Below, piece after piece: positions 51,305-59,260 of a stretch of DNA of 64,000 nt. The position numbers and the translations under genes are program-made. Under the pieces are notes generated by a model. The model ran no database searches and had not been told where the DNA came from. It saw nothing but the letters and a program-made list of their open reading frames with translations. Source of the stretch: an uncultured Lachnospiraceae bacterium. Its GTDB lineage: Bacteria; Bacillota; Clostridia; Lachnospirales; Lachnospiraceae. The stretch is taken from assembly GCA_905235745.1 (NCBI GenBank), contig CAJOMN010000001.1, positions 124,001-188,000 of the forward strand. Reading direction: 5' to 3'. Every line of letters begins with the position of its first letter. Within the stretch, counting starts at the first letter, position 1.

Positions 51305-52330
51305 TCAGCATATCTCTACAACCCAGCCTTCGGGAGCCTTGATCCTGCCCATCTGGATCCCGGTGAGCGTATCATACAGTTTCTTCGTAACAGGTCCCAT
51401 ATCGCTCATTCCCGCAGGCAGGCAAATCTCTTTGCCGTGGTCAACGATCTTACCTACGGGTGAGATAACCGCTGCTGTTCCGCACAGACCGCACTCCGCA
51501 AAATCAGAAAGCTCGTCAACATATATCTCACGCTCTTCGGCTTCCATATCAAGATACTCTCTTGCAACCTGAACGATCGATCTCCTCGTGATCGAAGGAA
51601 GTATGGAATCAGACTTCGGTGTAACAAGCTTGCCGTCCCTGGTAATAAAGATGATGTTGGCTCCGCCCGTCTCTTCAAGCTTGGTGCGGGTAGCGGCATC
51701 AAGATACATATTCTCATCAAACCCTTTTTCATGGGCGTCAACTATCGCATACAGGCTCATCGCATAGTTAAGGCCTGCCTTGATATTACCTGTTCCGCGC
51801 GGTGCCGCACGGTCATAATCACTTATGCGTACCGTAAGCGGCCTGACCCCGCCCTTGAAGTACGGTCCCACGGGTGTCGTAAATATACGGAACTGGTATT
51901 CTCCCGCAGGCTTAACACCGATGACCGGATCAGAACCGAACATATAAGGGCGCAGATAAAGCGACGCACCGCTTCCGTAAGGAGGTACAAATGCTTCGTT
52001 TGCCTTAACAACTTTCTTGACTGCTTCAACAAACTTCTCCTTGGGATATACAGGCATCTTGAGACGTGCCGCAGACTGCTCCATTCTCTCTCCGTTAAGA
52101 TCCGGGCGGAACACAACAGTTCTTCCATCCTCTGTCGTATATGCTTTCAGTCCTTCAAAAACGGACTGGGAATACTGCAATACACATGCGCATTCATTGA
52201 GTACGACATTTGCGTCATCCGTCAGTTCGCCTTCGTCCCACTTTCCGTCCTTATAGTTGGACACGAACCTGTAATCAGTCGGCATATAAGCGAATCCAAG
52301 ATTACCCCAGTCAATGTTTTTCTTATCCAT
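51305..52330 (-). CDS. ilvE: branched-chain amino acid aminotransferase
   Basis: PLP-dependent class IV aminotransferase, last step of Leu, Ile and Val synthesis and first step of their breakdown. 341 residues, the length of the eukaryote-like BCAT group. The cofactor lysine is in GTGNIKAGLNYAMSLYA (about residue 185); EGLKAYTTEDGRTVVFRPDLN and the C-terminal SDFAECGLCGTAAVISPVG match the family. The ATG at 52330 follows AGGAG. No T-box leader was seen upstream. It is the last housekeeping gene before the accessory island. Confidence 0.95.
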   Translation of the reverse strand: MDKKNIDWGNLGFAYMPTDYRFVSNYKDGKWDEGELTDDANVVLNECACVLQYSQSVFEGLKAYTTEDGRTVVFRPDLNGERMEQSAARLKMPVYPKEKFVEAVKKVVKANEAFVPPYGSGASLYLRPYMFGSDPVIGVKPAGEYQFRIFTTPVGPYFKGGVRPLTVRISDYDRAAPRGTGNIKAGLNYAMSLYAIVDAHEKGFDENMYLDAATRTKLEETGGANIIFITRDGKLVTPKSDSILPSITRRSIVQVAREYLDMEAEEREIYVDELSDFAECGLCGTAAVISPVGKIVDHGKEICLPAGMSDMGPVTKKLYDTLTGIQMGRIKAPEGWVVEIC

Positions 52331-52362
52331 TTGCCACTCCTTCTTTCTGTATTTTTCAAATA

Positions 52363-52391
52363 ATTATCGTCCTACATCCGCAAAAAGTCAA
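52363..52391 (-). promoter_or_regulatory. ilvE promoter
   Basis: Minus-strand TTGACT (52391-52386) and GATAAT (52368-52363) are 17 bases apart, about 33 bases before the ilvE ATG. A small inverted repeat (AAGTAATG / CATTACTT) lies just upstream. Confidence 0.55.
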
Positions 52392-52552
52392 GTAATGTCA
52401 AGTGATTCGAGGCATTACTTTTTCCCACCCTTTATCGCAACAAAGTCAGCTTGAGCAAGATAGCGTGCACCAAAATACCGTTTCGTTCACTTTGTGCACG
52501 CATGCCATTCAAAGAGATTTGTACTATGGTATATGATTTCGACTAATCTATA

Positions 52553-52594
52553 TAAAGAATATTTCTTGCATAATTCTTTATTTTTTCTTATAAT
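52553..52594 (+). promoter_or_regulatory. promoter and likely operator of the RelB/YoeB pair
   Basis: TTGCAT (52566-52571) and consensus TATAAT (52589-52594) are 17 bases apart. An inverted repeat TAAAGAAT (52553-52560) / ATTCTTTA (52573-52580) surrounds the -35, a good place for autorepression by the antitoxin. Confidence 0.7.
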
Positions 52595-52617
52595 AAGAGT
52601 AACTAGGAGGTGCAAAA

Positions 52618-52878
52618 ATGGCTCGGGTAGTTAATGTTAATTTTAAGCTTGATGAGGATGTCAAAAAAAGTATGGAAAGGGCTTGTTCTGATATGGGGCT
52701 GTCAATGAGCGCCGCATTTACTATTTTTGCAAAGAAAGTAGGACGGGAGAGAAGAATACCTTTTGAAGTATCGGCTGATCCATTCTATAGCGCCGAGCAC
52801 ATTGCCATGCTGGAAAAACGTGTTTCAGACATGAAAGCCGGTCGAAACATGCATGAACATGATCTGATCGAGGCGTAA
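52618..52878 (+). CDS. RelB/DinJ family antitoxin
   Basis: An 86-residue antitoxin. The N-terminal half is a ribbon-helix-helix DNA-binding fold (VVNVNFKLDEDVKKSMERAC, then LGLSMSAAF-type second helix read as MGLSMSAAFTIFAKK), and the C-terminal part would wrap the toxin. A perfect AGGAGG site lies 8 bases before the ATG. It ends directly in front of the toxin start with no gap, so the pair is translationally coupled. Confidence 0.92.
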   Translation: MARVVNVNFKLDEDVKKSMERACSDMGLSMSAAFTIFAKKVGRERRIPFEVSADPFYSAEHIAMLEKRVSDMKAGRNMHEHDLIEA

Positions 52879-53145
52879 ATGATGAGGAAGCTATGGCATG
52901 ATGATGCCTGGAACGATTATCTCTATTGGCAGACTCAGGACAAAAAGACTCTGAAAAAAATCAACAGGCTTCTCAAGGATATTGATCGTAACGGCTATCA
53001 ATGTACCGGAAAGCCGGAACCACTGACCGGCAACCTTTCCGGGTATTGGAGTGTTCGCATAGATGAAAAGAACCGTATCGTCTTCCGTATAGAAAACGAC
53101 TCATTGGAAATTGCTGAATGTGGATCACATTACGGTGATCATTGA
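52879..53145 (+). CDS. yoeB: YoeB/Txe family mRNA interferase toxin
   Basis: An 88-residue ribosome-dependent endoribonuclease of the RelE fold. The YoeB-type residues align one position after E. coli YoeB: Glu47, Arg66, His84 and Tyr85. The segments DAWNDYLYWQTQDKKTLKKI and GKPEPLTGNLSGYWS are nearly diagnostic. The toxin looks intact. Start at 52879; a second ATG follows immediately. It is neutralised by the RelB/DinJ-type protein encoded just upstream. Confidence 0.95.
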   Translation: MMRKLWHDDAWNDYLYWQTQDKKTLKKINRLLKDIDRNGYQCTGKPEPLTGNLSGYWSVRIDEKNRIVFRIENDSLEIAECGSHYGDH

Positions 53146-53212
53146 TTTTTTAAAAATGAGTTTTTCAGATCCGTGAATGTAGTTTTTCCTGCTTGCGAAT
53201 TTTGAAAACCGC

Positions 53213-53244
53213 AAGTGTCAATGGGGACGGTTCTTTTTGTCAAA
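53213..53244. repeat. possible REP-like short repeat
   Basis: The segment containing GGGGACGGTTCTTTTTGTC resembles REP-type palindromic units that accompany Y1 (RAYT) transposases in many bacteria. Only one copy was seen in this window, and no transposase, so the call rests on resemblance alone. Confidence 0.35.
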
Positions 53245-53331
53245 ATTATTTTTGCTTTTCGTTGGATTGTTGATAAAACAGAACTGATCATGTTTTCTTA
53301 CAGTGCAATCTAAGAACTTTTATACAAATTT

Positions 53332-54588
53332 TTAATATCCCAAAAGAGACACCGGCAGTACAAATGCATCATCGTTTAAAACCCGGATTTTTTCCGCATT
53401 ATCAATTACAACGCCCTGTTTTATAGGCATATTATACTTTGCAAGTACATTAAAGTTTTTCGTTGGTTTACTCGGTGCAATCCCTTTCTTAATCTCTACA
53501 GGATACAACGCTCCATCTTTAACCAGCAGGATATCAACTTCTTTTTTGTCGATATCTCTATAGTAGTATAAATACCGATTCGGCTCTATTCCATGATTAT
53601 AAAAACTCTTTATTACCTCACTAACCACATATGTTTCAAAGAAAGCACCGCTCATCGCACAATCCATCAACATCTGCGCATTAGGCCATTTACAGAGATA
53701 TGCGCAGAGTCCCGTATCCATAAAATACAACTTTGGTGCCTTGATAATACGTTTGGAGGCATTTGCCATATATGGTTCAAGAAGATAAATAATGCCCGAT
53801 GTCTGCAATATAGAGATCCATCGTTTGCATGTTTCAACATTTATCCCTACAGAACCGGATATTTCACTGTACACAACCTCCTGTGCTGTTCTGAATGCTA
53901 AAAGAGAGATGAATCTGCGAAACTGCATTTCACCGGAAGCGCTTATAAGCTTCCTCACATCTTTTTCAATATAAGTATCAATATATGCTTTATAATAAGT
54001 TTCCCGCTTGGATTCGCCCGTACAAATATCCGGCATTCCACCTTGAAAAATATCTTCAAACACTGAACTGCTGCTTCTGTAGAAATCCTTGTGGTCATTT
54101 TGTTTATTTAGGTAGTTCTGCAGATCAATATCAAATAATGACCCACTTATGCCGCGTTTCTCCGTCTGTGTAAAACCGGACATATTAATAACAGCTGTCC
54201 TTCCGGCAAGAGACTCCGATATTCCCTCCTGAAGTTCAAACTGGTTCGACCCCGTCAGTACAAACATCAGCCTTCTCGGCTCATTATTCTTCATCCATAT
54301 GCGTCTCTGTTGGTCAACAATTCTCTTAATCTCGCTAAGCAACCCAACTGCTTTTTGTACTTCATCGATTATCAGAGGCCATGGATGTGATTCAAAGAAA
54401 GCCTTAGGATTTGATAGCGCCATGTCCAATTCTTCCGCATCATCAAGCGTCACGGTTTCAAAGGTTTCTCCGAATAAATGATCCACAGTAGTTGATTTAC
54501 CTACCTGGCGACTCCCATATATAGTTATTACCTGAAAGGACTCTGCTGCATCAAACAGTATTTTTTCTATATCTCTGTTAATATACAT
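53332..54588 (-). CDS. AAA ATPase with DUF4143 C-terminal domain
   Basis: A 418-residue ATPase of the AAA_14/DUF4143 group. Walker A GSRQVGKST (25-33), Walker B PLIIDEVQ (72-79), and the DUF4143 part (about 220-380: RTAQEVVYSEISGSVGI, YFMDTGLCAYLCKWP and the nuclease-like DIDKKEVDILLV) are clear. These proteins are frequent in mobile and accessory regions and their role is not established. An inverted repeat TTATCCC-TTTC-GGGATAA (54597-54614) lies in front of the start and might be an operator. Confidence 0.9.
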   Translation of the reverse strand: MYINRDIEKILFDAAESFQVITIYGSRQVGKSTTVDHLFGETFETVTLDDAEELDMALSNPKAFFESHPWPLIIDEVQKAVGLLSEIKRIVDQQRRIWMKNNEPRRLMFVLTGSNQFELQEGISESLAGRTAVINMSGFTQTEKRGISGSLFDIDLQNYLNKQNDHKDFYRSSSSVFEDIFQGGMPDICTGESKRETYYKAYIDTYIEKDVRKLISASGEMQFRRFISLLAFRTAQEVVYSEISGSVGINVETCKRWISILQTSGIIYLLEPYMANASKRIIKAPKLYFMDTGLCAYLCKWPNAQMLMDCAMSGAFFETYVVSEVIKSFYNHGIEPNRYLYYYRDIDKKEVDILLVKDGALYPVEIKKGIAPSKPTKNFNVLAKYNMPIKQGVVIDNAEKIRVLNDDAFVLPVSLLGY

Positions 54589-54810
54589 ATCTCTTCTTAT
54601 CCCTTTCGGGATAATGATAGCATACCTTTTCGATCAAATCAATGCCCGACTATGGTTTTGATCGCAAGTATAGGTAAACTGTACAATTTCAATATTATTG
54701 ACCAAATTAGTTTAGCCTTTCCTTACTTATTATCAATACCCGCTCCCGATCCTGATGCTGTCCTTCAGGTCATAACCGCATATTGGGGCCGCCAGTCCGC
54801 AGCCCATGCA

Positions 54811-54839
54811 TTGTAATTATCTGTGTATAACGATATAAT
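54811..54839 (+). promoter_or_regulatory. promoter of the split PrsW-like gene
   Basis: TTGTAA (54811-54816) and TATAAT (54834-54839) are 17 bases apart, 22 bases before the ATG at 54862 that carries an AAGGAGG site. Confidence 0.65.
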
Positions 54840-54861
54840 TTAGCCGCTAACAAGGAGGCTC

Positions 54862-55062
54862 ATGATGGCGGGCATATTACTCTATCCCTTAAGTATCGTT
54901 CCGGTAATACTGATATATATCTGGATTAAGAAAAAAATCATTTCCGATGATGAGCACATAGAAATTTGCAGGCAGGCTCTCTTTAACGGTGCAAAAGCTC
55001 TGGGACCTGTTCTTCTGCTCGGCGCACTGTTTTCCATTATAGAGCTCATACTGAAGATGTAA
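54862..55062 (+). pseudogene. PrsW-like protease, N-terminal part (first half of a split gene)
   Basis: A 66-residue reading frame with two hydrophobic segments (LLYPLSIVPVILIYIWIKKK and ALGPVLLLGALFSIIELIL), which matches the beginning of PrsW-family membrane proteases. It has its own promoter and an AAGGAGG ribosome binding site. It ends at a TAA at 55060, while the rest of the family continues in the -1 frame 11 bases on. I interpret it as the 5' part of one gene interrupted by a frameshift; two separate polypeptides are the alternative. Confidence 0.6.
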
Positions 55063-55073
55063 GCAGGATCTTC

Positions 55074-55592
55074 ATGATCTTCTATCATAATTTCTTTGTA
55101 TTGGCGCTGGCCGAAGAACTGTCCAAAGCGTATATGCTAAAACGCCTCTTTACGAAATATCCTATCGGGTATTCATGGCTGGATATTGTGGTATTTCTTC
55201 AAATAATTGCCATAGGATTTGATATACTCGAAAGCCTTCTTTATTCCATAGGTGCTTCTGTTCCGATAGTGATTGTACGGGGGCTTACCTTTCCCCATCT
55301 GGGATATGGTCTCTTAATGGGATATTGGGGTGGAAAGGCGGTAAGAAGCCGCAACAGGCTGTATTACATCCCTGCCATTGTACTTCCATGGCTGATTCAC
55401 GGTATGTATGACTTCTGTCTAAGTCCTGAAATACTTGACTTATACGAATCCATCGCATTATTTGCAGTTTTGATCGCTTTTCTTGACATAGTTCTTGTGA
55501 TCATTATGGTCATCTTTGTCTTAAAAGCAAGAAAAAAGGCAAAATATACCGAGATAATACTTGAGGCCGGATTCATCTATAAAAACACTTAA
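55074..55592 (+). CDS. PrsW family intramembrane protease, catalytic part
   Basis: A 172-residue multi-spanning protein carrying all PrsW motifs: EExxK (Glu14-Glu15, Lys18), FxxxE (Phe49, Glu53), a conserved His75 and HxxxD (His109, Asp113). PrsW in Bacillus cleaves an anti-sigma factor; related proteins are found with bacteriocin maturation. All catalytic residues are in this piece, but the first transmembrane segments are in the preceding frame. The ATG at 55074 has an AGGA 5 bases upstream, so independent translation is possible. It ends with a basic tail. Confidence 0.65.
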   Translation: MIFYHNFFVLALAEELSKAYMLKRLFTKYPIGYSWLDIVVFLQIIAIGFDILESLLYSIGASVPIVIVRGLTFPHLGYGLLMGYWGGKAVRSRNRLYYIPAIVLPWLIHGMYDFCLSPEILDLYESIALFAVLIAFLDIVLVIIMVIFVLKARKKAKYTEIILEAGFIYKNT

Positions 55593-55800
55593 TTCGCTCA
55601 TGAAAATCTCCAAAAAAAATGACGGGAAATTCTTCCCGCCTACGGTGATCCAAGGGGCTATCGCCCAAACCATTATTATAGTACCATACAACACGGGATA
55701 TTACAACCCTTCTTCTTCCAAACAGTGCAATAAACTCGGAAGAGTTTCCTTGGAAAGCTTCATTCAATGATTGTATTTCTTCTCTGCGACCCACAAGCAT
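55573..55800 (-). pseudogene. truncated archaeal-type ATPase remnant
   Basis: The first 32 codons (55800-55705) read MLVGRREEIQSLNEAF and ALFGRRRV, the usual start of an ATPase of the PF01637 type, where GKT of the P-loop should come next. Instead the frame passes into unrelated sequence and ends. A GGAG site before the ATG shows a genuine gene start. The remainder of the ATPase is gone. It is a remnant of a deleted accessory gene. Confidence 0.6.
55612..55638 (-). terminator. possible terminator, minus strand
   Basis: A 6-base stem CGGGAA / TTCCCG (55638-55633, 55628-55623) with a 4-base loop, followed on the minus strand by TCA and eight T residues. It lies inside the remnant ATPase frame and may be its original or a fortuitous terminator. 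Confidence 0.45.
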
Positions 55801-55826
55801 ATTTTATCTCCATTTTTATAATTCCC

Positions 55827-56007
55827 TTAATCTTGCCGTTTCTTTATGATTAAGGGAGTTATATCATGTTCTCCTAAGAATCTCAATATCCGTTTAAACA
55901 TATTTTCTACGGTAATTACTGCACTAAATTTATCCAAATCTACATATATAATCTTTCCGTGCCTGATGAGTCGGGTACTATAAAATATGACGGAATAAAA
56001 TAGCCCA
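55827..56007 (-). other. open but unassigned stretch downstream of the exported protein
   Basis: A minus-strand frame without stops continues here out of phase from the end of the exported-protein gene and gives residues such as GKIIYVDLDKFSAVITVENMFKR. It has no convincing start of its own. It might be the eroded end of a lost gene; I cannot name a family. Confidence 0.25.
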
Positions 56008-56484
56008 TTATCTGATAAGATATGAAAGCCCTCTGCCGGCTCCATCTTCTGCCTGAAGATCCCTGGCCCTTCCTGCAGCCTGCGCTCCGTCATCGATTGC
56101 TGCAAGCCATGCTAATTCCTTTTCAAGGTCTGAAGAGACGGCAGTTGCCAGAGCAGGATTAACCGAATTAAGATAGTCGAGCTCCCTTTGTGCAGCCGCA
56201 GCGATTTCATTATTTCTGGCATGGTGAGCAGCTCCCGAAGCCCTGTTTATGGAATCAAGATAAATGGATCCTTTCTTAAGACCCGAAACAGCGTCTTCGT
56301 ATCCCTCTGCAGCTACCACAGTCTCCTGTTGCCCAAACTTCGGATATTCCATCTCCTTCTCGAATGCATCCTGTATCGGAGGTGCCGGTTCGGCCTTTAC
56401 AATAACCGCCGAAACAAATGTTGCTGTAATAACTGATGCGATGAGCGCAACTACTTTTCCCGTAATATTGATTTTTCTTGCCAT
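56008..56484 (-). CDS. exported hypothetical protein, 158 aa
   Basis: A small secreted or membrane-tethered protein. A basic start and hydrophobic stretch (VVALIASVITATFVSAVIVKA, residues 11-31) form a signal peptide or anchor. The mature region is Ala- and Glu-rich, probably helical (EIAAAAQRELDYLNSVNPAL), and has no Cys. I recognise no domain. The ATG at 56484 with a GGGAG site was chosen over an earlier in-frame codon. It is upstream in direction of the remnants and separated from the toxin gene by about 185 bases. Confidence 0.65.
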   Translation of the reverse strand: MARKINITGKVVALIASVITATFVSAVIVKAEPAPPIQDAFEKEMEYPKFGQQETVVAAEGYEDAVSGLKKGSIYLDSINRASGAAHHARNNEIAAAAQRELDYLNSVNPALATAVSSDLEKELAWLAAIDDGAQAAGRARDLQAEDGAGRGLSYLIR

Positions 56485-56669
56485 ACTGATAATTTCTCCC
56501 TGAATGTTAACGTAAAGATGTGTTGCTTTATGTACGATGATAGTATATCGCATTTGTCAGAAAATTTCATCAGAAGAATTCTTGAGATTCAGGAGGCTTT
56601 CCTTATACAGCCTGATGCCGTCGCATATTATAGAAAATGGTAATTTATTCGCCTGTCTTAGATCAATGG

Positions 56670-56975
56670 CTACATTCCGAACAGATCAGAATGTGTTCCG
56701 GTTCGGGATAATGACAAAACCAGCACATCATCATTCAAATGATATATTAACAGCCAGTCGGGAAGTATATGCAATTCCCTGTGATCCTTCCAATTGCCGG
56801 ACAGGGGATGATCGTTATAATCATCTACCAGCTTTTGCTGCTGATTTCCGAGCGCAATAAGGTGGACAACTTTTTTGAGCAGTTCCATGTCATAACCACG
56901 TTTCTTAAGAAGTTTATAGTCTTTTTTGAAACGGGTTGTCCACTTGACTCTGTACTTTTCTTTTTCGCTGCTCAC
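56670..56975 (-). CDS. yafQ: YafQ family mRNA interferase toxin
   Basis: A 101-residue RelE-fold toxin of the YafQ branch, which cleaves ribosome-bound mRNA. The YafQ residues are visible: His56 (NDHPLSGNW), His69 and Asp73 (ELHILPDWLLIY) and His95 (SRTGTHSDLF). It starts with GTG at 56975, overlapping the antitoxin stop by 4 bases. It appears intact. Confidence 0.95.
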   Translation of the reverse strand: MSSEKEKYRVKWTTRFKKDYKLLKKRGYDMELLKKVVHLIALGNQQQKLVDDYNDHPLSGNWKDHRELHILPDWLLIYHLNDDVLVLSLSRTGTHSDLFGM

Positions 56976-57244
56976 TTATCGAGTTCCTCGAATGCTTCTT
57001 TTACGGTATATGATTTTACCTTGGGATCTTTTGCGATTTTTTCTGCTTCAATCATGGCAGCCATTGTTTCTCTGCTTGGTGTTTCCAGATTGATATCAAA
57101 CGGGAAACCTCCCACGCGTACAGCCTTCGAAAGAAAAACATCTATTGCAGTTCCGAGACTCATTCCCATTGCATTAAACAGGGCTTCGCTTTGCGTTCTA
57201 AGATCAGCATCTAATCTGTGTGTATAAGTCGATGTTTTTGCCAT
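56972..57244 (-). CDS. dinJ: RelB/DinJ family antitoxin
   Basis: A 90-residue antitoxin with an N-terminal ribbon-helix-helix (YTHRLDADLRTQSEALFNAM, MSLGTAIDVFLSKAV) and a C-terminal region that would cover YafQ (FPFDINLETPSRETM). The ATG at 57244 has a GGAGG site. It is the first gene of the antitoxin-toxin pair and, with YafQ, would repress its own promoter. Confidence 0.93.
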   Translation of the reverse strand: MAKTSTYTHRLDADLRTQSEALFNAMGMSLGTAIDVFLSKAVRVGGFPFDINLETPSRETMAAMIEAEKIAKDPKVKSYTVKEAFEELDK

Positions 57245-57270
57245 ATCAACCTCCGGATTATCTCTTTGGC

Positions 57271-57324
57271 TACTAATAGTAATACAATATGTATCATTAT
57301 ATTAATACTGTCTTGCATTGTCAA
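57271..57324 (-). promoter_or_regulatory. perfect consensus promoter and operator-like palindromes for DinJ/YafQ
   Basis: Minus-strand -35 TTGACA (57324-57319) and -10 TATAAT (57301-57296), spacing 17, match the sigma-A consensus fully. Between the -10 and the ATG lie two palindromes, ATACA-ATA-TGTAT (57282-57294) and TACTAATAGTA (57271-57281), which could be antitoxin binding sites. The promoter overlaps the 3' end of the upstream nuclease gene. Confidence 0.75.
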
Positions 57325-57685
57325 TCAGAATATCCGATATCGTTATGATCATCATATTACGAAGACGTTTCGATAAATCAAATCTATGTTTTAATTCCTT
57401 GATTGACTGATCCTGTGGTAGCCCACAACGTCTCAGATCTACGATAATATTATTTGACTGATGTGTTGCATTCTGTATATTATGTTTAATAGTGTGCTTG
57501 CCGCTTCCGGTAGGAGATTTAATTTCCCAGGGAACATTATTGATCATTATATCAGGCATCCGCAATCCTTTTATGCTTGATGGCGGAATCAATTCAACAT
57601 CAAAACCGTTCTCCATCAGCAATTTCACAGTTTCATATTCATGATTGGCTAAATGTACTCCGTTTGTCTTAAGTATTCCTTTCAT
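57302..57685 (-). CDS. stand-alone CdiA-CT-like PD-(D/E)xK nuclease
   Basis: A 127-residue protein similar to C-terminal tRNase domains of CdiA toxins. The PD-(D/E)xK active-site residues are visible as Asp45, Glu54 and Lys56 in MPDIMINNVPWEIKSPTGSG, followed by IIVDLRR, which is the expected next strand. There is no secretion module, no signal peptide and no large CdiA protein around it. No immunity gene is obvious beside it; the XRE regulator upstream might act as partner. GGAGG precedes the ATG at 57685. Standalone copies of this domain are known from mobile elements of Gram-positive bacteria, but their function is not. Confidence 0.75.
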   Translation of the reverse strand: MKGILKTNGVHLANHEYETVKLLMENGFDVELIPPSSIKGLRMPDIMINNVPWEIKSPTGSGKHTIKHNIQNATHQSNNIIVDLRRCGLPQDQSIKELKHRFDLSKRLRNMMIITISDILIDNARQY

Positions 57686-57753
57686 GCCTAATCCTCCGCA
57701 TCTGATCTATAAAATAAACGTAATCAAAATGCAAAGTTAAATCATCAACTTTT

Positions 57754-58020
57754 TTATAAATAAAGAGGAAGCGCCTCATCGGCGCTTCCTGTTGTAACAA
57801 CTATTTCACGAATATCCGTTATCCGGAACAATTGCATTAACCTTATCATATTGCCAAGGTCCGGAAGACTGTCACCTCGCTGCCATTTATATACAGCCTG
57901 CGTTGACTCAAAGCCCATATAAGAACTGATATCCGTGATCTTAAGACCTCTCGCCTTTCTAAGCGACTTGATCCTTGCCCCTGTAGCTACCTGATTGATT
58001 CCCATATAACATGTATCCAT
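57754..58020 (-). CDS. XRE family helix-turn-helix regulator
   Basis: An 88-residue protein with a Cro/CI-type helix-turn-helix (ARIKSLRKARGLKITDISSY, then MGFESTQAVYKWQRGDSLPD). The rest is a short C-terminal extension (ITDIREIVVTTGSADEALPL). GGAGG precedes the ATG at 58020. It ends 68 bases before the CdiA-CT-like gene, so the two may be co-transcribed and the regulator may be the antitoxin or repressor of that gene. Confidence 0.88.
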   Translation of the reverse strand: MDTCYMGINQVATGARIKSLRKARGLKITDISSYMGFESTQAVYKWQRGDSLPDLGNMIRLMQLFRITDIREIVVTTGSADEALPLYL

Positions 58021-58158
58021 AATGTGCCTCCTTGTGTAAAATCCAGCTCCCCTTTAAGCCGACCAACCTGTTAACGGTAAAATCACAGCACTCTCCGGCT
58101 ATCACCGCTTGCGTACCACCGCTCAAAAGAATGCAAGGCTTTGAATGGTTAGTAGCAC

Positions 58159-58186
58159 ATTATACAATATTCATACAGGAATGCAA
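58159..58186 (-). promoter_or_regulatory. promoter upstream of the XRE regulator
   Basis: Minus-strand TTGCAT (58186-58181) and TATAAT (58164-58159) are 16 bases apart. The leader to the ATG would be about 130 bases, longer than usual in this window; I see no recognised riboswitch in it. Confidence 0.6.
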
Positions 58187-58290
58187 GCATAAGTTACGTA
58201 CATTTTAAGCACCCGATTTTGTGTATATTTACTAGGCAATATGCCTTGTTATGTAATTTGAGCTTAATATCATACGATTAACTTCTCAAC

Positions 58291-59241
58291 TTACTCTAAC
58301 ACTCCGTCTGTAATGATGACTCCGGCAAAATTACCAAGGACTGTATCAATGTGAACTCTAAAAGTTAAGAACTCAACACCAGTCACGTCCAATTCAACAG
58401 GCGTAACGGCAATATTACGGCCAAACTCCATGCTATACAGTTCCTGCTCCTTGTCATCATTTGCATAGATAGTCAGCGGATATTTTTTTGTAATGGAATG
58501 ATCCTCCGGGCAACACACGTTTCCTTTGAATTTCGTGTATTCCCCGCCCAGATAATATGTTACATAACCACCTCCATAGCCATTTACTACGACAGCATCC
58601 TTTAGTTCATCTCCAAGTGAGTTATTAATGGTCTTTTCTGTTTTGCCATTATAATTTGATACGATCGTCATCTTGCTAAGATATACTGTATGATTGGCAT
58701 CTTTTGACTCGCCTATTATTTCCGAGTTTGCTTCTGACTCCGCTGCCATCGTTTTACTATCAGATTCGTTTTGCGCGGAATGATTTGCCACTTCTGATAG
58801 CTTTCTTACACTATCCTCCGCCTGTTTTTTTGCTTCATCTGCTGCTTCCGCTGCATTTTTCGACGTTTCAAGTGCCTCACTTACAGCCTTCTCAAGTTGC
58901 TCGTTTCTTTCAGTCAGCTCATTCATCTTATCCAATGTATCTGTCGAAACTGTCTGGGCTTGCGCATACATCCTTAAAGCCTTGTTAAGTGTGGCAATTG
59001 ATATGCCTAACATAGCAAGAATAACCAGAGTTACTATTGCAGGAATGATTAACACTTTCCTATTTTCCCGGATAAAGTTTATACAAGCTATTGTGCTGTA
59101 GAAAATATTAGTATTATTCACTGTCGCGTTATATACATTTGTTGTGTTTTTTTTGTCATTTGACATTTGTGTTTCAACGGCAGAAGCAATCTCATCAAAC
59201 TGATTTGATTCGTTGTTGTTTTTCATGCTCTCTTCATTCAT
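58291..59241 (-). CDS. membrane-anchored coiled-coil protein with NPCBM-like domain
   Basis: A 316-residue protein. A polar N-terminus is followed by one membrane helix (about 60-82: VLIIPAIVTLVILAMLGISI), a coiled coil (about 95-150) rich in Glu and Ala, and a beta-rich C-terminal domain of about 130 residues. That domain (YYLGGEYTKFKGNV, LTIYANDDKEQELYSMEFG, VTPVELDVTGVEFLTFRV) matches the NPCBM/NEW2 carbohydrate-binding module pattern. The protein would therefore display a carbohydrate-binding head on a stalk. The ATG at 59241 was chosen for its GGAGG site. Confidence 0.72.
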   Translation of the reverse strand: MNEESMKNNNESNQFDEIASAVETQMSNDKKNTTNVYNATVNNTNIFYSTIACINFIRENRKVLIIPAIVTLVILAMLGISIATLNKALRMYAQAQTVSTDTLDKMNELTERNEQLEKAVSEALETSKNAAEAADEAKKQAEDSVRKLSEVANHSAQNESDSKTMAAESEANSEIIGESKDANHTVYLSKMTIVSNYNGKTEKTINNSLGDELKDAVVVNGYGGGYVTYYLGGEYTKFKGNVCCPEDHSITKKYPLTIYANDDKEQELYSMEFGRNIAVTPVELDVTGVEFLTFRVHIDTVLGNFAGVIITDGVLE

Positions 59242-59260
59242 ATTTCTACCTCCAACATGC

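Noticed and set aside
52331-52617. T-box or other amino acid riboswitch in front of ilvE
   Set aside because: The region has an ordinary promoter about 33 bases from the ATG and no T-box sequence or specifier-stem arrangement.
55827-56105. A 92-residue gene overlapping the end of the exported-protein gene
   Set aside because: It overlaps by about 100 bases, has no good ribosome binding site and no recognisable domain; recorded only as an unassigned stretch.
58021-58158. Structured regulatory RNA in the long leader of the XRE gene
   Set aside because: No convincing paired elements or known motif could be recognised by eye.
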